A DNA stretch of 64,000 nt. Origin: Leptospira sp. WS58.C1 (lineage in GTDB: Bacteria; Spirochaetota; Leptospiria; Leptospirales; Leptospiraceae). Positions within the stretch are counted from its first letter, which is position 1. Every line of letters starts with the position of its first letter. Positions 28,854 through 38,393 of the stretch are shown in pieces. Both the position numbers and the translations under genes were made by a program. The notes beneath the pieces are model-generated. The model ran no database searches and had not been told where the DNA came from. It saw only the letters and a list, made by a program, of their open reading frames with translations. The DNA is taken from contig NZ_CP162137.1 of assembly GCF_040833995.1 (NCBI RefSeq), positions 1,267,001 through 1,331,000 on the forward strand, read 5' to 3'.

Positions 28854-28950
28854 ATCGGGTCCTCTTTTTGCAAGGTTGATTTTCGATCATTTTCCACCTG
28901 GAACAAGCATTGTCAATCTATTCCCCCGAAAACTCTCATTCTATCGAGGT

Positions 28951-29859
28951 TTGGAAAAGTTCGGTATTTTTGGTTTTTTCTGTTTTGTGGGAACTTTTTA
29001 CTGCACCTCGGTGTCCGTTCCTGGCGGTGGAAGGTTCGGTTCGGAACTTATACAAGAGCAAGCCATCCTAGATTTTTACGGAACCGAAGAAGAAAGAAAA
29101 TCCTCTTTAGATTTACTAAAATCTTCCTGTAGATCCCTGAGAAAAGATAGGGGACTCTCCTGTTATAATTTGTCCGTTTTATACGATTCCTTAGGAGAAA
29201 AACAGTCCGCTTGGGAATATGCAGTCAGAGCAAGGAATGCTGATCCGAATGATCCACTTTACCAGGAACTTGCATTCTCTTCTTCCCTCCAATTGGAGTC
29301 CGAAAAGTCGGCACTTTTGGATCAGGAAGAAGTTTTGTATCAAACTGCAATTTCCGCATGCAAAAAAGGAAATATTGCGGAAGCTTCCGCCGCGATTTCC
29401 AAACTGATAGAGATACAGTCTATTTCCAAAGAATCCTTAACGAAAGGGATTTTTGCAGAATGTGGTGGACTGGATAAGGAACTCGTCTCTAAAGCAAAGC
29501 CGAACACTTTCAAACCTTCTTCCGAATATTATAAATTTCTGGAAAAGAACCATCCATACAGAAAGGTCTGGGACTTAAGCGGGGAATTCGGTAGGGCTCC
29601 GAAGGATATCATTTCCGGAAATAAGGCCACCCAATCCTGGAAAGAACTTAAAAAAGCGGTTTCCGCAAAAGACCAGATGTCCGCCAAAAAACACCTCTTA
29701 AGTTTCAAATCGCATCTGGAAGAATTGGCCAAAACAAACTCGGAGGCCTCTCTACTTTCCGCAAATTTAAAAAAGGCAGCCTTTTTATTACTCTCGGAAG
29801 ATTCGAATTATTCTTCCTTCAAGAAACTTGCGAAGGAACTCTCGGAATCGCAAAAATAG
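28951..29859 (+). CDS. Putative lipoprotein with TPR-like helices
   Basis: The reading frame is open from 28717, but its first part overlaps the S41 gene on the other strand. I place the start near the TTG at 28951 (302 residues), where CGAGG precedes it closely and the peptide (MEKFGIFGFFCFVGTFYC) looks like a lipoprotein leader. No ATG offers itself, so the start is uncertain. The body has helix pairs (YNLSVLYDSLGEKQSAWEYAVRARNADPNDPLYQELA) typical of TPRs and is rich in Ser, Lys and Glu. No enzymatic motif is seen. A nested palindrome begins 4 bp after its stop. Confidence 0.55.
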   Translation: MEKFGIFGFFCFVGTFYCTSVSVPGGGRFGSELIQEQAILDFYGTEEERKSSLDLLKSSCRSLRKDRGLSCYNLSVLYDSLGEKQSAWEYAVRARNADPNDPLYQELAFSSSLQLESEKSALLDQEEVLYQTAISACKKGNIAEASAAISKLIEIQSISKESLTKGIFAECGGLDKELVSKAKPNTFKPSSEYYKFLEKNHPYRKVWDLSGEFGRAPKDIISGNKATQSWKELKKAVSAKDQMSAKKHLLSFKSHLEELAKTNSEASLLSANLKKAAFLLLSEDSNYSSFKKLAKELSESQK

Positions 29860-29862
29860 GCG

Positions 29863-30012
29863 TTCGCACAGAGCACACTGAGATCACAGAGTTTATTTAT
29901 CACGCAAAGGCGCTAAGAAAAGAAGGTACCAAAGTAATCCCTTCGCGGTCTTGGCGGCTTCGCGTGAAAACTCTTGGCGTCCTCTCAATGAACTCTGTGT
30001 TCTCCGTGCGAA
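29863..30012. repeat. Nested palindromic element (150 bp)
   Basis: The outer arms are TTCGCACAGAGCACACTGAG (from 29863) and CTCTGTGTTCTCCGTGCGAA (to 30012). Inside them sits a second palindrome with arms TCACGCAAAGGCGCTAAG (from 29900) and CTTGGCGGCTTCGCGTGA (to 29967). The inner left arm has the same CGCAAAGGCGCTAAG core as the hppA terminator. It fills nearly the whole gap between two convergent genes. Confidence 0.75.
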
Positions 30013-30016
30013 ATAC

Positions 30017-30763
30017 TTAACTTAGCGCCTTTAAATATTCTTTCACTGAGGCTGCTAAACCGACTTCGAGCGCGTATGACATGAGTCTGTGGCCGATGGA
30101 AACTTCTTCTAGGCCGGGGAGGTGAGAGAAAAGAGGAAGATTGAAATGATCCAGGTCATGGCCTGCATTGATCCCGATTTTCTCACTTTGTAGGAACTCG
30201 GCGGCTTTTTTGAAAGATTCGAAAACCAATTTACCTTGTTCCGGAGAATGATCGAATGCATGTGCATAAGGCCCCGTATAAAATTCTACCCTGTCTGCTC
30301 CGGTATCTTTTACTAATTTAAGATTTTCTAAATCCGTTTCCATAAAGATAGAAACCCGGATGCCTGCATTTTGGATCTTTTGGATGTACGTTTTCAGTTC
30401 AGAGGAATCCTTTTTGAGATCGAAACCGTGATCGGAAGTGATCTCTCCCGGAGTTACCGGTACTAACGTGGCCTGGTCCGGTTTTGCTTCCAGAACAAGA
30501 TCTAAAAACCGGGAGGAAGGTTCTCCTTCCATATTGTATTCTATCTTCTTCTTTTTATCCCGATTGTAGAGCGCAAGGAACTCCCTGAGATCGAATACGT
30601 CCTTCTTCTTGATATGCCTTTCGTCTTCTCTCGGGTGGACCGTAATTCCGTGAGCGCCGGATTCTACGATCAGTTTAGATAAATAGATCAGGTCCGGATG
30701 GTTTCCCCCTCTGGAGTTTCTTAAAGTAGCAATTTTGTTTACATTTACGCTCAGATGGACCAT
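30017..30763 (-). CDS. pdxJ: Pyridoxine 5'-phosphate synthase
   Basis: A 248-residue TIM-barrel enzyme that condenses 1-deoxyxylulose 5-phosphate with 3-amino-2-oxopropyl phosphate in de novo vitamin B6 synthesis. Family blocks are [15 protein letters not shown] at the N-terminus, [16 protein letters not shown], the IEYNMEG strand, [14 protein letters not shown] and [16 protein letters not shown], and it ends with [13 protein letters not shown]. All expected catalytic His and Glu positions appear present. It is divergent from the FYDLN gene. Confidence 0.96.
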   Translation of the reverse strand: MVHLSVNVNKIATLRNSRGGNHPDLIYLSKLIVESGAHGITVHPREDERHIKKKDVFDLREFLALYNRDKKKKIEYNMEGEPSSRFLDLVLEAKPDQATLVPVTPGEITSDHGFDLKKDSSELKTYIQKIQNAGIRVSIFMETDLENLKLVKDTGADRVEFYTGPYAHAFDHSPEQGKLVFESFKKAAEFLQSEKIGINAGHDLDHFNLPLFSHLPGLEEVSIGHRLMSYALEVGLAASVKEYLKALS

Positions 30764-30876
30764 AAACCTCGTATTCCGAATCCAATTCTTAAAAAGTACA
30801 AGTTAGCGGAAACTAGATTTCTGAGTGCTTTTTCTGCTTGAATCGGAATAAGTGTCTTCCAGCATGGTCAATTCCG

Positions 30877-31311
30877 ATGGCAACAGCTAAGAAAACGGCT
30901 AAGAAAAAAGCTGCACCGAAGTCCAAAACTCCGGTGAAAAAAAGCGCCCCTAAGAAGAAAACTCCTCCGGCAAAAAAGAAGGAAGCCCCTAGTGCAAGCA
31001 AACCAGCAGGCACTAAAAAGTCTTCGGCTTCTAAATCTTCCCTCAATCCTCTGGGCAAAAAGTTCACCTGTCATACTTGTGGAACCAAATTCTACGATCT
31101 AAACAAAGAAGTAAAAATCTGCCCTAAATGTGGAGCCGATCAAAGTAAACGTCCTCCTTCTAAATCAAGGGTCCGAGCGGCCAGAGTCGAAGAAGAAGAG
31201 TTTCCGGAAGAAAACTTAGATTACGATGCCGAAGTAGGTTTCGAAGAAGAAGAAGGTATTGTGGAAGAACCTCTGGAAGAGGAAGAAGACGAGGAAGAGG
31301 AGGAGGAATAG
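30877..31311 (+). CDS. FYDLN-type acidic protein with histone H1-like tail
   Basis: A 144-residue protein from the ATG at 30877 (an upstream TTG at 30838 gives an unlikely leader). It has three zones. Residues 1-55 are a Lys/Ala/Pro/Ser-rich, strongly basic tail ([15 protein letters not shown]) like histone H1. Residues 58-85 form a zinc ribbon [24 protein letters not shown], the hallmark of the FYDLN_acid family. From about 100 on it is almost pure Glu/Asp ([11 protein letters not shown]). FYDLN proteins are widespread but uncharacterised; the basic tail suggests nucleic-acid binding. It reads straight into miaA, in the same frame, across a TAG stop. Confidence 0.85.
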   Translation: MATAKKTAKKKAAPKSKTPVKKSAPKKKTPPAKKKEAPSASKPAGTKKSSASKSSLNPLGKKFTCHTCGTKFYDLNKEVKICPKCGADQSKRPPSKSRVRAARVEEEEFPEENLDYDAEVGFEEEEGIVEEPLEEEEDEEEEEE

Positions 31312-32208
31312 ATTCCCCCTTTTCATCCCATTCTGATCATCACCGCTCCCACCGGGGCCGGAAAAACGGCTCTGGTGAGAGAACTGGACCCTTCTCGTTT
31401 TGAAATTATTTCCTTCGATTCTAGACAGATCTACAAAGAATTAAGTATTGGGACCGCAGCTCCCAGTCCGGAAGACTGCGAAAAAATCCCCCATCATCTG
31501 GTTTCCTTTCTTTCTCCTTCCGAAACCATAGACGCGGCAAAATTTGTAACAAAGGCAGAAGAAGCTCTGGATGATATCCTTTCCAAGGGGAAAATCCCTG
31601 TTTTAACCGCAGGAACAGGATTCTATTTGAATGCATTTTTGTTCGGAATGTTTCCCGTTCCGAAAATCACCGAAGAAGTAAGAGTGAAAGTGGAATCCCT
31701 AAGCATGGAAGAACGGATCCAAGAACTCCGAAAACTGGACCCAAAAGCTCTACAAAAAATCTTTCCGAACGATAACTACAGATACGGAAGAGCATTGGAA
31801 GTGAATTGGATGGGAACCATTTGGTCCGAACTGAAAGTGGAGGAGGGTAGCGGTGCCTTAATTTCCAGAAATTTGAATATACTCGGGGCCTTCTTCTTGG
31901 ATCTGGACCGAAAAGAATTGTACGAAAGGATCGATTCCAGAGCCAAAAAAATGATAGAATCCGGAATGGCGGAAGAAGCGAAACGGGTCGCAGATAAATA
32001 CGGGGAAGATTGTCCGGGGCTTCAGTCCTTAGGTTATAATTTCGCGCTTGAAAATATTAAAGGAACGTCCAATCTTGAGACATTCTTTGGGAATTTAAGC
32101 CAGTCCCATAGGAACTACGCCAAACGTCAGATTACTTGGTTTCGAAAGCAAAAAATATTGGAACCGATCCATCCGAAAGAAGCGTACGAAAAGATAAAAA
32201 AAATATAA
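31312..32208 (+). CDS. miaA: tRNA dimethylallyltransferase, apparently with an ATT start
   Basis: This enzyme adds dimethylallyl to A37 of tRNAs reading UNN codons. The P-loop [11 protein letters not shown] requires a start upstream of the first GTG (31375), yet no ATG, GTG or TTG lies between that GTG and the TAG of the previous gene. The codon right after the stop is ATT at 31312, five bases after GGAGGAGG, giving 298 residues beginning (M)[22 protein letters not shown] at 31333 is the alternative. The rest is typical: [19 protein letters not shown], the [17 protein letters not shown] motif, LGYNFAL, and [13 protein letters not shown] at the end. hfq follows at 14 bp. Confidence 0.9.
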   Translation: MPPFHPILIITAPTGAGKTALVRELDPSRFEIISFDSRQIYKELSIGTAAPSPEDCEKIPHHLVSFLSPSETIDAAKFVTKAEEALDDILSKGKIPVLTAGTGFYLNAFLFGMFPVPKITEEVRVKVESLSMEERIQELRKLDPKALQKIFPNDNYRYGRALEVNWMGTIWSELKVEEGSGALISRNLNILGAFFLDLDRKELYERIDSRAKKMIESGMAEEAKRVADKYGEDCPGLQSLGYNFALENIKGTSNLETFFGNLSQSHRNYAKRQITWFRKQKILEPIHPKEAYEKIKKI

Positions 32209-32222
32209 ACGGATAAAAATCT

Positions 32223-32474
32223 ATGTCTGCTAAAAATAATATACAGGACCAACTACTCAATACGGCTAGAAAAGAAAAACTGGAATTGACCATCTATCTT
32301 TTAAACGGAGTTCCTTTAAAAGGGAAAGTGGTAAGTTTCGATAATTTTACGATAGTCCTTGAGCAGGAAAACAAGCAGAGTTTGGTGTACAAACACGCGA
32401 TCTCGACGATCATTCCTTCCAAAGTAATCAAACTTTATACAGAAGAAGCCGCTAAAGAAGCTCCTTCCGCCTAA
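32223..32474 (+). CDS. hfq: RNA chaperone Hfq
   Basis: An 83-residue Sm-like protein that forms a hexamer and pairs small RNAs with mRNAs. Sm1 contains [39 protein letters not shown], with the conserved Gln (distal/proximal site) and the Asp-Asn-Phe. Sm2 is [13 protein letters not shown], a variant of the YKHAIST motif. The C-terminal tail is short. It sits directly after miaA, as in many bacteria, and its stop overlaps the ATG of the next gene (TAATG). Confidence 0.97.
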   Translation: MSAKNNIQDQLLNTARKEKLELTIYLLNGVPLKGKVVSFDNFTIVLEQENKQSLVYKHAISTIIPSKVIKLYTEEAAKEAPSA

Positions 32475-33349
32475 TGTTCCGAAAGATAGGCCGGGTACTT
32501 TTCATTCTATTTATACTAGCGGGGATACTTACGGTATCCTATCCGCTTTTTTTTATAAAAGAGGGAGAGGCCTTGCTTGTCTGGGAACAGGATTCCAAGT
32601 TAGTTTCCTTTGTTCGTGGTCCGGGCTTTGCCTATGAACCGGCGGTGATCCAGTTCTGGGAAAAGTCCGTTCGTAAAGAATCCTTAAACTCTTTGGCTTT
32701 GGAGCTGGATATCCATCACGATCTTTCTTCCGGATTATTCTCCGAAAAATCGGAAGAAGGAAAGATCAGAGCGGAACTGGATCTATCCTTTCACTTAGAG
32801 GGAGAAGAATCCAAAAAGTTTTTTCTCTCCGGAGGAAAAACGGACCAAGGACGAGCAAGATATCTCTCCAATATATTCCAATCCAAACTGAGGGCAGGGA
32901 TAGAGGACGAGAAAAATATCAATTTAAACAAAGATTCTATTTCCGCCTTCTTAAGAAACGATATCCTGAGAATTCTTTCGAATGAAGTGCCTTGGTTGAA
33001 GATAGAATCGGTGCGTATTATCAGTCTGGACATTCCGGATCCGATACTCATCGCAAACATATTCCGTAATCCTAACTATATTTTGGCTAAAAAGTTAGAA
33101 AAAATAGAAGCCTTAAAAAAGGCGGAAATCTACACAATACAAGAGGAAGCAAAACTTGCAGTTTCCAAAAAAAAATGGGAACAATATAAGGATTTTCTAA
33201 AGAAGAATCCCGATATGAAAGAGTTCCTACTTTACGATAATATCGGGGAGAATGTGGATGTTCTACTTCTTCCTTCCGATACCGTTTTTGGAGATCCGAA
33301 ATCTTTGAGTAAGAAAAAGTCCGCCCCGAAACCTAAAGAGGTGGAATAA
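32474..33349 (+). CDS. SPFH-domain (HflC-like) membrane protein
   Basis: A 291-residue protein with one N-terminal transmembrane helix (VLFILFILAGILTVSYPLFF) and a divergent SPFH/band-7 domain (EGEALLVWEQDSKLVSFVRGPGFAYEP ...). A helical region (LAKKLEKIEALKKAEIYTIQEEAKLA) and a C-terminal NVDVLLLPSD, reminiscent of the HflC end, complete it. Its place right after hfq matches the E. coli order miaA-hfq-hflX-hflK-hflC. The function, by analogy, would be a membrane scaffold that regulates proteases such as FtsH. It is single, with no hflK beside it. The start overlaps the hfq stop. Confidence 0.7.
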   Translation: MFRKIGRVLFILFILAGILTVSYPLFFIKEGEALLVWEQDSKLVSFVRGPGFAYEPAVIQFWEKSVRKESLNSLALELDIHHDLSSGLFSEKSEEGKIRAELDLSFHLEGEESKKFFLSGGKTDQGRARYLSNIFQSKLRAGIEDEKNINLNKDSISAFLRNDILRILSNEVPWLKIESVRIISLDIPDPILIANIFRNPNYILAKKLEKIEALKKAEIYTIQEEAKLAVSKKKWEQYKDFLKKNPDMKEFLLYDNIGENVDVLLLPSDTVFGDPKSLSKKKSAPKPKEVE

Positions 33350-34411
33350 ATGATACAAGACAAACCCGTAGTACTCATTATGGCGGGAGGAAAGGGGGAA
33401 AGATTCTGGCCTAGATCCAGGGTTTCCACTCCTAAACAACTCCAAAAAGTATATTCTAAAAATACTCTCTTAAAAGAGACTTTAAATAGAGCTTATACGA
33501 TCACAAGTCCGGATCGGGTATTTATCGGAACAAACGCCACTTTAAAAAAAGCGATCCTTTCCCAGGAAAGAAGTTTCCCGGAGAATAATTTTATCATAGA
33601 GCCCGAAGGAAAAAACACAGCGCCTATCATCGCTCTTGCTTCTTTATATTTTCAAGAGAAGTTCGGAGATCCGGTTCAGGTGGTACTTTCCGCAGATGCT
33701 TGGGTGAATTCCGAAAAAGAATTTGCCAAGAGTATCCAAAAGGCATTAAAAGAAGCTGATGAACATCTTGTTTTATTAGGGATCAAACCGAATCGTCCGG
33801 AAGTAGGTTACGGTTATATCTCCGCCGGAAAGCCGACCAAACATGGGTTCGAAGTAAAATCATTCTTCGAAAAGCCGGATGTAAAAACCGCGATCAAGTA
33901 TATTAAAAAACCGAACTTCTATTGGAACCCCGGGATCTTTCTTTGGAAGACAAGTCTGATCTTGGATGAGTTCGAAAAACATTCTCCTAAAATATTAAAA
34001 CCTCTTAAGGATAGATTTCCTTTTAAAAAGATGGGTGATCTGGGAGAAGCATTCAAACTTCTTCCTTCCGAACCTGTGGATATTGCCATCATGGAAAAAA
34101 GCGCTCGTATCAGAATGGTAGAGGCGAGTTTTTCTTGGGACGATGTTGGCTCTTGGCTTTCTTTAGAAAGAGTATTGCCTGGAGACAACCAAGGCAATCG
34201 TCATATCGGGAAAGAAATACTATTTTATAAATCCGGAAACAACGTCACTCAAACTAGAAAAGAATTCACAGCACTACTCGGAGTGCAGGATATCGTTGTG
34301 GTGGAAGAGGAAGACGTTCTCTTTATCGCTTCTAAAGAAGGAATAGGTGATATCAAGAATATGGTAGCCGAGATCCGTAAAAATAAAGGTTTACAAAAGT
34401 ATACCGAATAA
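33350..34411 (+). CDS. manC: Mannose-1-phosphate guanylyltransferase
   Basis: A 353-residue nucleotidyltransferase making GDP-mannose from mannose-1-phosphate and GTP. The N-terminal nucleotide loop is [21 protein letters not shown]. Further family blocks are [46 protein letters not shown] and the late [16 protein letters not shown]. It lacks the phosphomannose-isomerase domain of bifunctional enzymes. The ATG directly follows the previous stop, so it belongs to the miaA-hfq operon. GDP-mannose would feed lipopolysaccharide and glycan synthesis. Confidence 0.92.
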   Translation: MIQDKPVVLIMAGGKGERFWPRSRVSTPKQLQKVYSKNTLLKETLNRAYTITSPDRVFIGTNATLKKAILSQERSFPENNFIIEPEGKNTAPIIALASLYFQEKFGDPVQVVLSADAWVNSEKEFAKSIQKALKEADEHLVLLGIKPNRPEVGYGYISAGKPTKHGFEVKSFFEKPDVKTAIKYIKKPNFYWNPGIFLWKTSLILDEFEKHSPKILKPLKDRFPFKKMGDLGEAFKLLPSEPVDIAIMEKSARIRMVEASFSWDDVGSWLSLERVLPGDNQGNRHIGKEILFYKSGNNVTQTRKEFTALLGVQDIVVVEEEDVLFIASKEGIGDIKNMVAEIRKNKGLQKYTE

Positions 34412-34448
34412 TTTCCTGGCAGGTTAGGAACAGAATCAGGAGAACCGA

Positions 34449-34544
34449 ATGCCTTCCGGTAAAAAAAGAAAGCGAAGAAAGATCGCGACTCATAAGAGGA
34501 AGAAAAAAAGAAGACAGAATCGTCATAAGAAGAAAGGCAAATAA
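34449..34544 (+). CDS. 31-residue basic protein, AURKAIP1/COX24 (mS38/bS22-like) family
   Basis: A tiny gene (MPSGKKRKRRKIATHKRKKK...) with an AGGAG ribosome site and its own terminator. More than half of the residues are Lys or Arg. The KxxKxHKxKKRxRxNRHKKK pattern is that of the AURKAIP1/COX24-domain proteins, relatives of the mitochondrial small-subunit protein mS38 and mycobacterial bS22. It is therefore probably a small ribosomal-subunit protein. It lies 37 bp after manC and may be transcribed with that operon or on its own. Confidence 0.8.
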   Translation: MPSGKKRKRRKIATHKRKKKRRQNRHKKKGK

Positions 34545-34562
34545 GATATATTTTTGATATCT

Positions 34563-34600
34563 AAAAGACCGGGAAATCGAATCGAAGACCCGGTCTTTTT
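34563..34600 (+). terminator. Rho-independent terminator after the small basic gene
   Basis: Stem AAAAGACCGGG (34563-34573) and CCCGGTCTTTTT (34589-34600) around a 15-base loop, followed by T-rich sequence. It lies 18 bp after the 31-codon gene and ends the miaA-hfq-manC run. Confidence 0.9.
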
Positions 34601-34693
34601 CGCCTCCCTCCTAATTCGGGAACTCTCCCGACTCGGAATTAGCAACTATCAAAGCCTAAAGCAAAATTCGAAATTGGCCGATCTTGTTGCTGT

Positions 34694-35425
34694 ATGGCCT
34701 CCTTCCAGGACTATTCTCTTTTAAGACGTTGGTGGAAACCTGAGTTTCCTCCAGCCAAAGGATATACTAAATCCTACCAAGCTAAAACTCCGGATGGAGA
34801 TATTCTCCAAGCCGACTTTCATTTTCATGATCGTAAGATCAGGCTCACTTTGGAGGTCTCCGGTGAGAATGGACGTATTTACGTTTCCACCATTCGAGAT
34901 GGGTCGATTTTAAAAGAAACCGACCTGACCACCGGTAGATCTTATCCGCTTTATTCCAGGTTTGCACCTTTTAGAGACTTATTATCTTCTCTTCCGGACA
35001 AGGATGCTTTACAGATATTAGGCGGGGCATACGGAGTTTCTCCGGAGCCGTTGGGGGGACCGGAGAGAAGGAGCCCTAAACCTTGGGAAATTTCTACCAA
35101 GTATGATCATATTTTCGGGATCGATCGAAATCCAAGGTCGTGGAAAAGATTTTTCCAAAGAGAGAAAAAAGAGCCCTTATGGACCAGGATCAAAAGAAGG
35201 ATCTGGGGAGATCTCCAGGACTATTCCTTAGGGCTTGCATCCGCTCTGGGGATCTGGTATGCATACATGGATTTTTATTTGCTCGGATTTTCGCTCGCCG
35301 TTTTCGGTTTGCTTTTTGGCGGATTGGACTGGATACTGAGGAAACGCGATCCGCTTTTCTCGAAAGTTGCAATCTTTCTGGGTTCCGGATCGTATTTTTA
35401 TTATTACGGATTCACCCGTTTCTAA
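34694..35425 (+). CDS. Membrane protein of unknown function upstream of cheW
   Basis: A 243-residue protein starting at the ATG at 34694. The first 170 residues are soluble and beta-rich ([21 protein letters not shown]). The C-terminus has two hydrophobic segments ([21 protein letters not shown] and [16 protein letters not shown]) and a final short one ([15 protein letters not shown]). I recognise no domain. It lies 9 bp before cheW, so it is probably in the same transcript as cheW and the TPR gene. Confidence 0.6.
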   Translation: MASFQDYSLLRRWWKPEFPPAKGYTKSYQAKTPDGDILQADFHFHDRKIRLTLEVSGENGRIYVSTIRDGSILKETDLTTGRSYPLYSRFAPFRDLLSSLPDKDALQILGGAYGVSPEPLGGPERRSPKPWEISTKYDHIFGIDRNPRSWKRFFQREKKEPLWTRIKRRIWGDLQDYSLGLASALGIWYAYMDFYLLGFSLAVFGLLFGGLDWILRKRDPLFSKVAIFLGSGSYFYYYGFTRF

Positions 35426-35434
35426 GGAGGGGGA

Positions 35435-35899
35435 ATGTCCGCCGAAATCGAACACCAGTACATTTTATTTAGCTTGGGAGAGGAAGAATACGCTCTTCCG
35501 ATCGTTCTTGTGGATGAGATCATCAAGATCCATAACCTGGTCAAGGTCCCAAGATCCAAAAACTACTTTGCAGGTATCATGGATATCAGAGGTAAGGTAG
35601 TCAAGATGGTGGATTTGGGTGTGAAACTCAATATTCCTCATACTCACGAGCATGGTTACGATCGTGCAATCGTAGTAAAGATCGGCGGAGAATCCGTCGG
35701 TATCATAGTGGACAAAGTGGCTAACGTAGCTCTTTTTCCTCCGGAAACAATCAATCCTCCTCCTCCTTCTATCAAGGGAATTTCCTCCCGTTATATCACG
35801 GGTGTCGGTAAAAAGGACGATAGGTTCATCATCCTGATCGATATCGAAAAAATCCTAGGATCTGAAGAATTAGCGGAGTTGGGTGCCGGGGCGAAATGA
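35435..35899 (+). CDS. cheW: CheW-like chemotaxis coupling protein
   Basis: A 154-residue CheW domain protein that should bridge chemoreceptors and the CheA kinase. Recognisable blocks are [62 protein letters not shown] and the end [15 protein letters not shown] His-rich insert ([10 protein letters not shown]) lies in the middle. The AAGGAGG site is strong. Its stop overlaps the start of the TPR gene (ATGA). No cheA or receptor gene is nearby, so it may belong to one of several chemosensory sets in the genome. Confidence 0.93.
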   Translation: MSAEIEHQYILFSLGEEEYALPIVLVDEIIKIHNLVKVPRSKNYFAGIMDIRGKVVKMVDLGVKLNIPHTHEHGYDRAIVVKIGGESVGIIVDKVANVALFPPETINPPPPSIKGISSRYITGVGKKDDRFIILIDIEKILGSEELAELGAGAK

Positions 35900-37806
35900 A
35901 ACAAACCCGCCTCGGACTGGGCGTGGTACTTCTGACCTTATTTTGGTCGGTAGGAGGCGTCCAAACGCAAGCGGATGAGCAGGACCAAAGATTAGATCCT
36001 GCAGGTATTTATACACTTCCTCATGAGATAATTCCTCCTGCGAGCCTTCGCACATTAAAGGAGAACTTACTCAATTCTTCCGAAACGGCTTCCGATCCGA
36101 TCACATCTATTCGCCAGGTTTTAGATCCGTACTACGCTCAATTCGTGGATCCAAAAAGAACGGAAGAAGAAAGAAGGCTCGGCCGAATTTTTACCGAAAA
36201 AACGGATCGTAATAGTTTACGTTTATTGATCTTAAAAATGTTAGGAAAGATCACGGGGGGCCAACAACTTCGTGATTCTCCGATTCTATTCGAACTACAT
36301 TGGTTGCTGAGCCAAGAATATTCCAAGAAAAAACAAAACTTCAAGGCATTGGAAGAAGCGTTAGCTGCACTTAGATACAGGGATTTTTCCCATACCGAAG
36401 AGGCATTTTCCAAGGAAGAAAGGCTCCGTGAATTGTACGATACGAACGAAGTAGAAAGAGCGAAAGAACATGCGAATGCAAAAAAAGAATTAGAAAAAGC
36501 GAATTTAGACCTTGAAAAAGCGAAGGATAGGATCCATCTTTTGGAAGCTGCTTCCGTAAGGGAGAAGGACCTGATCTTCGAATCCAATCCGCCTGCGAAT
36601 GCCCGCAAAGTCACAGCAAACGATATCACTCTTGCAAAACAAGATCTAAAGAATGCGGACGAGGCACTCAAAAAAGCGGCAAACGCCTATAAGGATTCTT
36701 TCGAAAACAATTATTATCCGTTTTTTAAAAGAAAATCCAGAGAAGACGCAGAGACGGTTTTTACCTTAGCGAAGTTCGTAAAAGAATCGGAGAATGAGAA
36801 TAAGGAAAGACTAAAAGTAGTCAATAAAACCTCTGTGAGCGGGCAGGGGATATTCGTTCTATTCGATTATAAAAGAAATACGGACTTCTTTGCATACGCC
36901 GCATTACTCGAGTTGGCATTTCGTTTAGATCCCGAATATTCACCGGTAGTTCTGGCCTTGGCGGAAGAGTTAAAGGCGTCCGGTAAAAAATCCAAGTCAT
37001 TGGATTTTTTCTTAAAATATTTGGCTCTAGCCTTAAAAGAAAATAAAACTCCCTCGGAGATGGCTTACGTATATCGTGCGATAGCTTCTCTTCATACCGA
37101 ACTCAAACAATATGTATTGGCTGCGGAGTTTTACGAAAAATATTATCAATCGGAACCTGATCCTAAGAAAAAAGGGATCTATGCATTCGAGCTTGGAAAT
37201 TTTTTCGAAAGCAAACTGGGCAATTTAGAATCCGGAAAAAAATATTACGAGGATTGGCTGCAAATTCGAGAGCAGGAAAAGGCGACCGCTTCCGATCTAT
37301 CATTTATCGATTCGCAAGAAAGGATCAGGATGGAGGTCCTTGCGTATTTAGGGATTTCTAAATTATATAGATACGAGAAAAAACCCCCTAAAGAAAAAGA
37401 GGAATTGATCAGATCCGTCCAGGCATACGATCGTCTCCGGGAAAATTTAAGATTAGAAGAAGAAAAATATTCCCTAGGGAAAAAGGAATTACTCCAGATC
37501 AAAAAAGGTCTCTTGGAAAGAACAAACGACCAGGACATGGCACAGTACCGGCTGAAAAGTTTGGAGATGGAAGAGTCCAAGGAAAAAATGGATATTATCC
37601 GAACCAAGTTGGATGCGTCTCCCGGACCGAGAGCGATGCAAAGATTATCCGTATTGTATGAATTCGAAAAAAATTACGGGGAATCCAAAAGAATGAACGA
37701 AGAGATCCTGAAAGTAGGGAATCAAACGGAGATCAATTTGGCTCTGAAAAATATAGAACGGATCAATAAAATTTTAGAGGATGGAATGCAAAGAGATCCG
37801 TATTAG
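35896..37806 (+). CDS. Exported TPR/coiled-coil protein
   Basis: A 636-residue protein with a signal peptide ([18 protein letters not shown]). A long Lys/Glu/Ala coiled coil lies at about 190-280 ([33 protein letters not shown]). It is followed by TPR pairs ([75 protein letters not shown]). It should act in the periplasm as a scaffold. Coupling to cheW by ATGA is notable because the two products would lie on opposite sides of the inner membrane; the coupling may concern expression rather than binding. Confidence 0.75.
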   Translation: MKQTRLGLGVVLLTLFWSVGGVQTQADEQDQRLDPAGIYTLPHEIIPPASLRTLKENLLNSSETASDPITSIRQVLDPYYAQFVDPKRTEEERRLGRIFTEKTDRNSLRLLILKMLGKITGGQQLRDSPILFELHWLLSQEYSKKKQNFKALEEALAALRYRDFSHTEEAFSKEERLRELYDTNEVERAKEHANAKKELEKANLDLEKAKDRIHLLEAASVREKDLIFESNPPANARKVTANDITLAKQDLKNADEALKKAANAYKDSFENNYYPFFKRKSREDAETVFTLAKFVKESENENKERLKVVNKTSVSGQGIFVLFDYKRNTDFFAYAALLELAFRLDPEYSPVVLALAEELKASGKKSKSLDFFLKYLALALKENKTPSEMAYVYRAIASLHTELKQYVLAAEFYEKYYQSEPDPKKKGIYAFELGNFFESKLGNLESGKKYYEDWLQIREQEKATASDLSFIDSQERIRMEVLAYLGISKLYRYEKKPPKEKEELIRSVQAYDRLRENLRLEEEKYSLGKKELLQIKKGLLERTNDQDMAQYRLKSLEMEESKEKMDIIRTKLDASPGPRAMQRLSVLYEFEKNYGESKRMNEEILKVGNQTEINLALKNIERINKILEDGMQRDPY

Positions 37807-37815
37807 GATCGGTTT

Positions 37816-37866
37816 GCTGGAGTTGCAACAACCGGTTTAAGTCGCGATGTAGGAACTCCAACGTGC
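37816..37866. repeat. Short palindrome pair of the TGTWGGA family
   Basis: TGCTGGAGTTGCAACA (about 37815-37830) followed by CGATGTAGGAACTCCAACGTGCG (about 37845-37867), between the TPR gene and the convergent lipoprotein gene. Both match the ATGTTGGAATTCCTACAT-type motif seen elsewhere. Confidence 0.5.
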
Positions 37867-37874
37867 GATGGCAT

Positions 37875-38393
37875 TTATTGGTTTAAAGATTTTTTCGCTT
37901 TAGTGTATTTTTCCACATCGTCTATACCGGATTCTTTTTCTTCTTCCCTTTCTTCCGGTTCTATTACTCTGAATTCTACTTGATCGATCACTTCTCCCTC
38001 ATAGGAGACTTTGATCAGATATTTACCTGCGATCAATTCTTGAAAACTGCCCGTGATGCTAGAACTGGAAAGTTCGGGCCTTTTGCGTCGTACTTCTATC
38101 TCGTTAAATCCCACCTGAAACCTACTCAGACTCACGTAGATCTCCGCTTCCGGGTTAGGCGTTCTGGAAAATTTGTAAAGATATACCAATGTTTTGTTCG
38201 TGGGAAAGATCAACTTTTCTCTCGTAAGGGTAAATTCCTGGACGGATGTAAATTTTTTCTCCAATAAACTTTGTTTTGTCTCATCAACCAAAGCCCAGCC
38301 GAATTCTCCGCTCATTCCCAAGCAGGAAAAAAAGAAGAAAGAATATAAAAAAATTATAAAATAGGAAAACCGTATATTCATTCCTGGAATCAT
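37875..38393 (-). CDS. Small lipoprotein of unknown function
   Basis: A 172-residue protein with a lipobox (SFFFFSC, Cys24 in the long reading). The mature part is beta-rich (LVYLYKFSRTPNPEAEIYVSLSRFQVGFNEIEVRRK ... LIKVSYEGEVIDQVEFRVIE) and ends in an acidic/basic tail. The ATG at 38393 overlaps the stop of the 58-residue gene (ATGA), which supports that start; an ATG at 38381 is also possible. I recognise no domain. It should be membrane-anchored facing the periplasm or surface. Confidence 0.65.
   Translation of the reverse strand: MIPGMNIRFSYFIIFLYSFFFFSCLGMSGEFGWALVDETKQSLLEKKFTSVQEFTLTREKLIFPTNKTLVYLYKFSRTPNPEAEIYVSLSRFQVGFNEIEVRRKRPELSSSSITGSFQELIAGKYLIKVSYEGEVIDQVEFRVIEPEEREEEKESGIDDVEKYTKAKKSLNQ

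Noticed and set aside
28717..28950. N-terminal extension of the lipoprotein gene at 28951
   Set aside because: It runs antisense through the 5' end of the S41 protease gene, has no ribosome site and gives a charged, non-signal leader.
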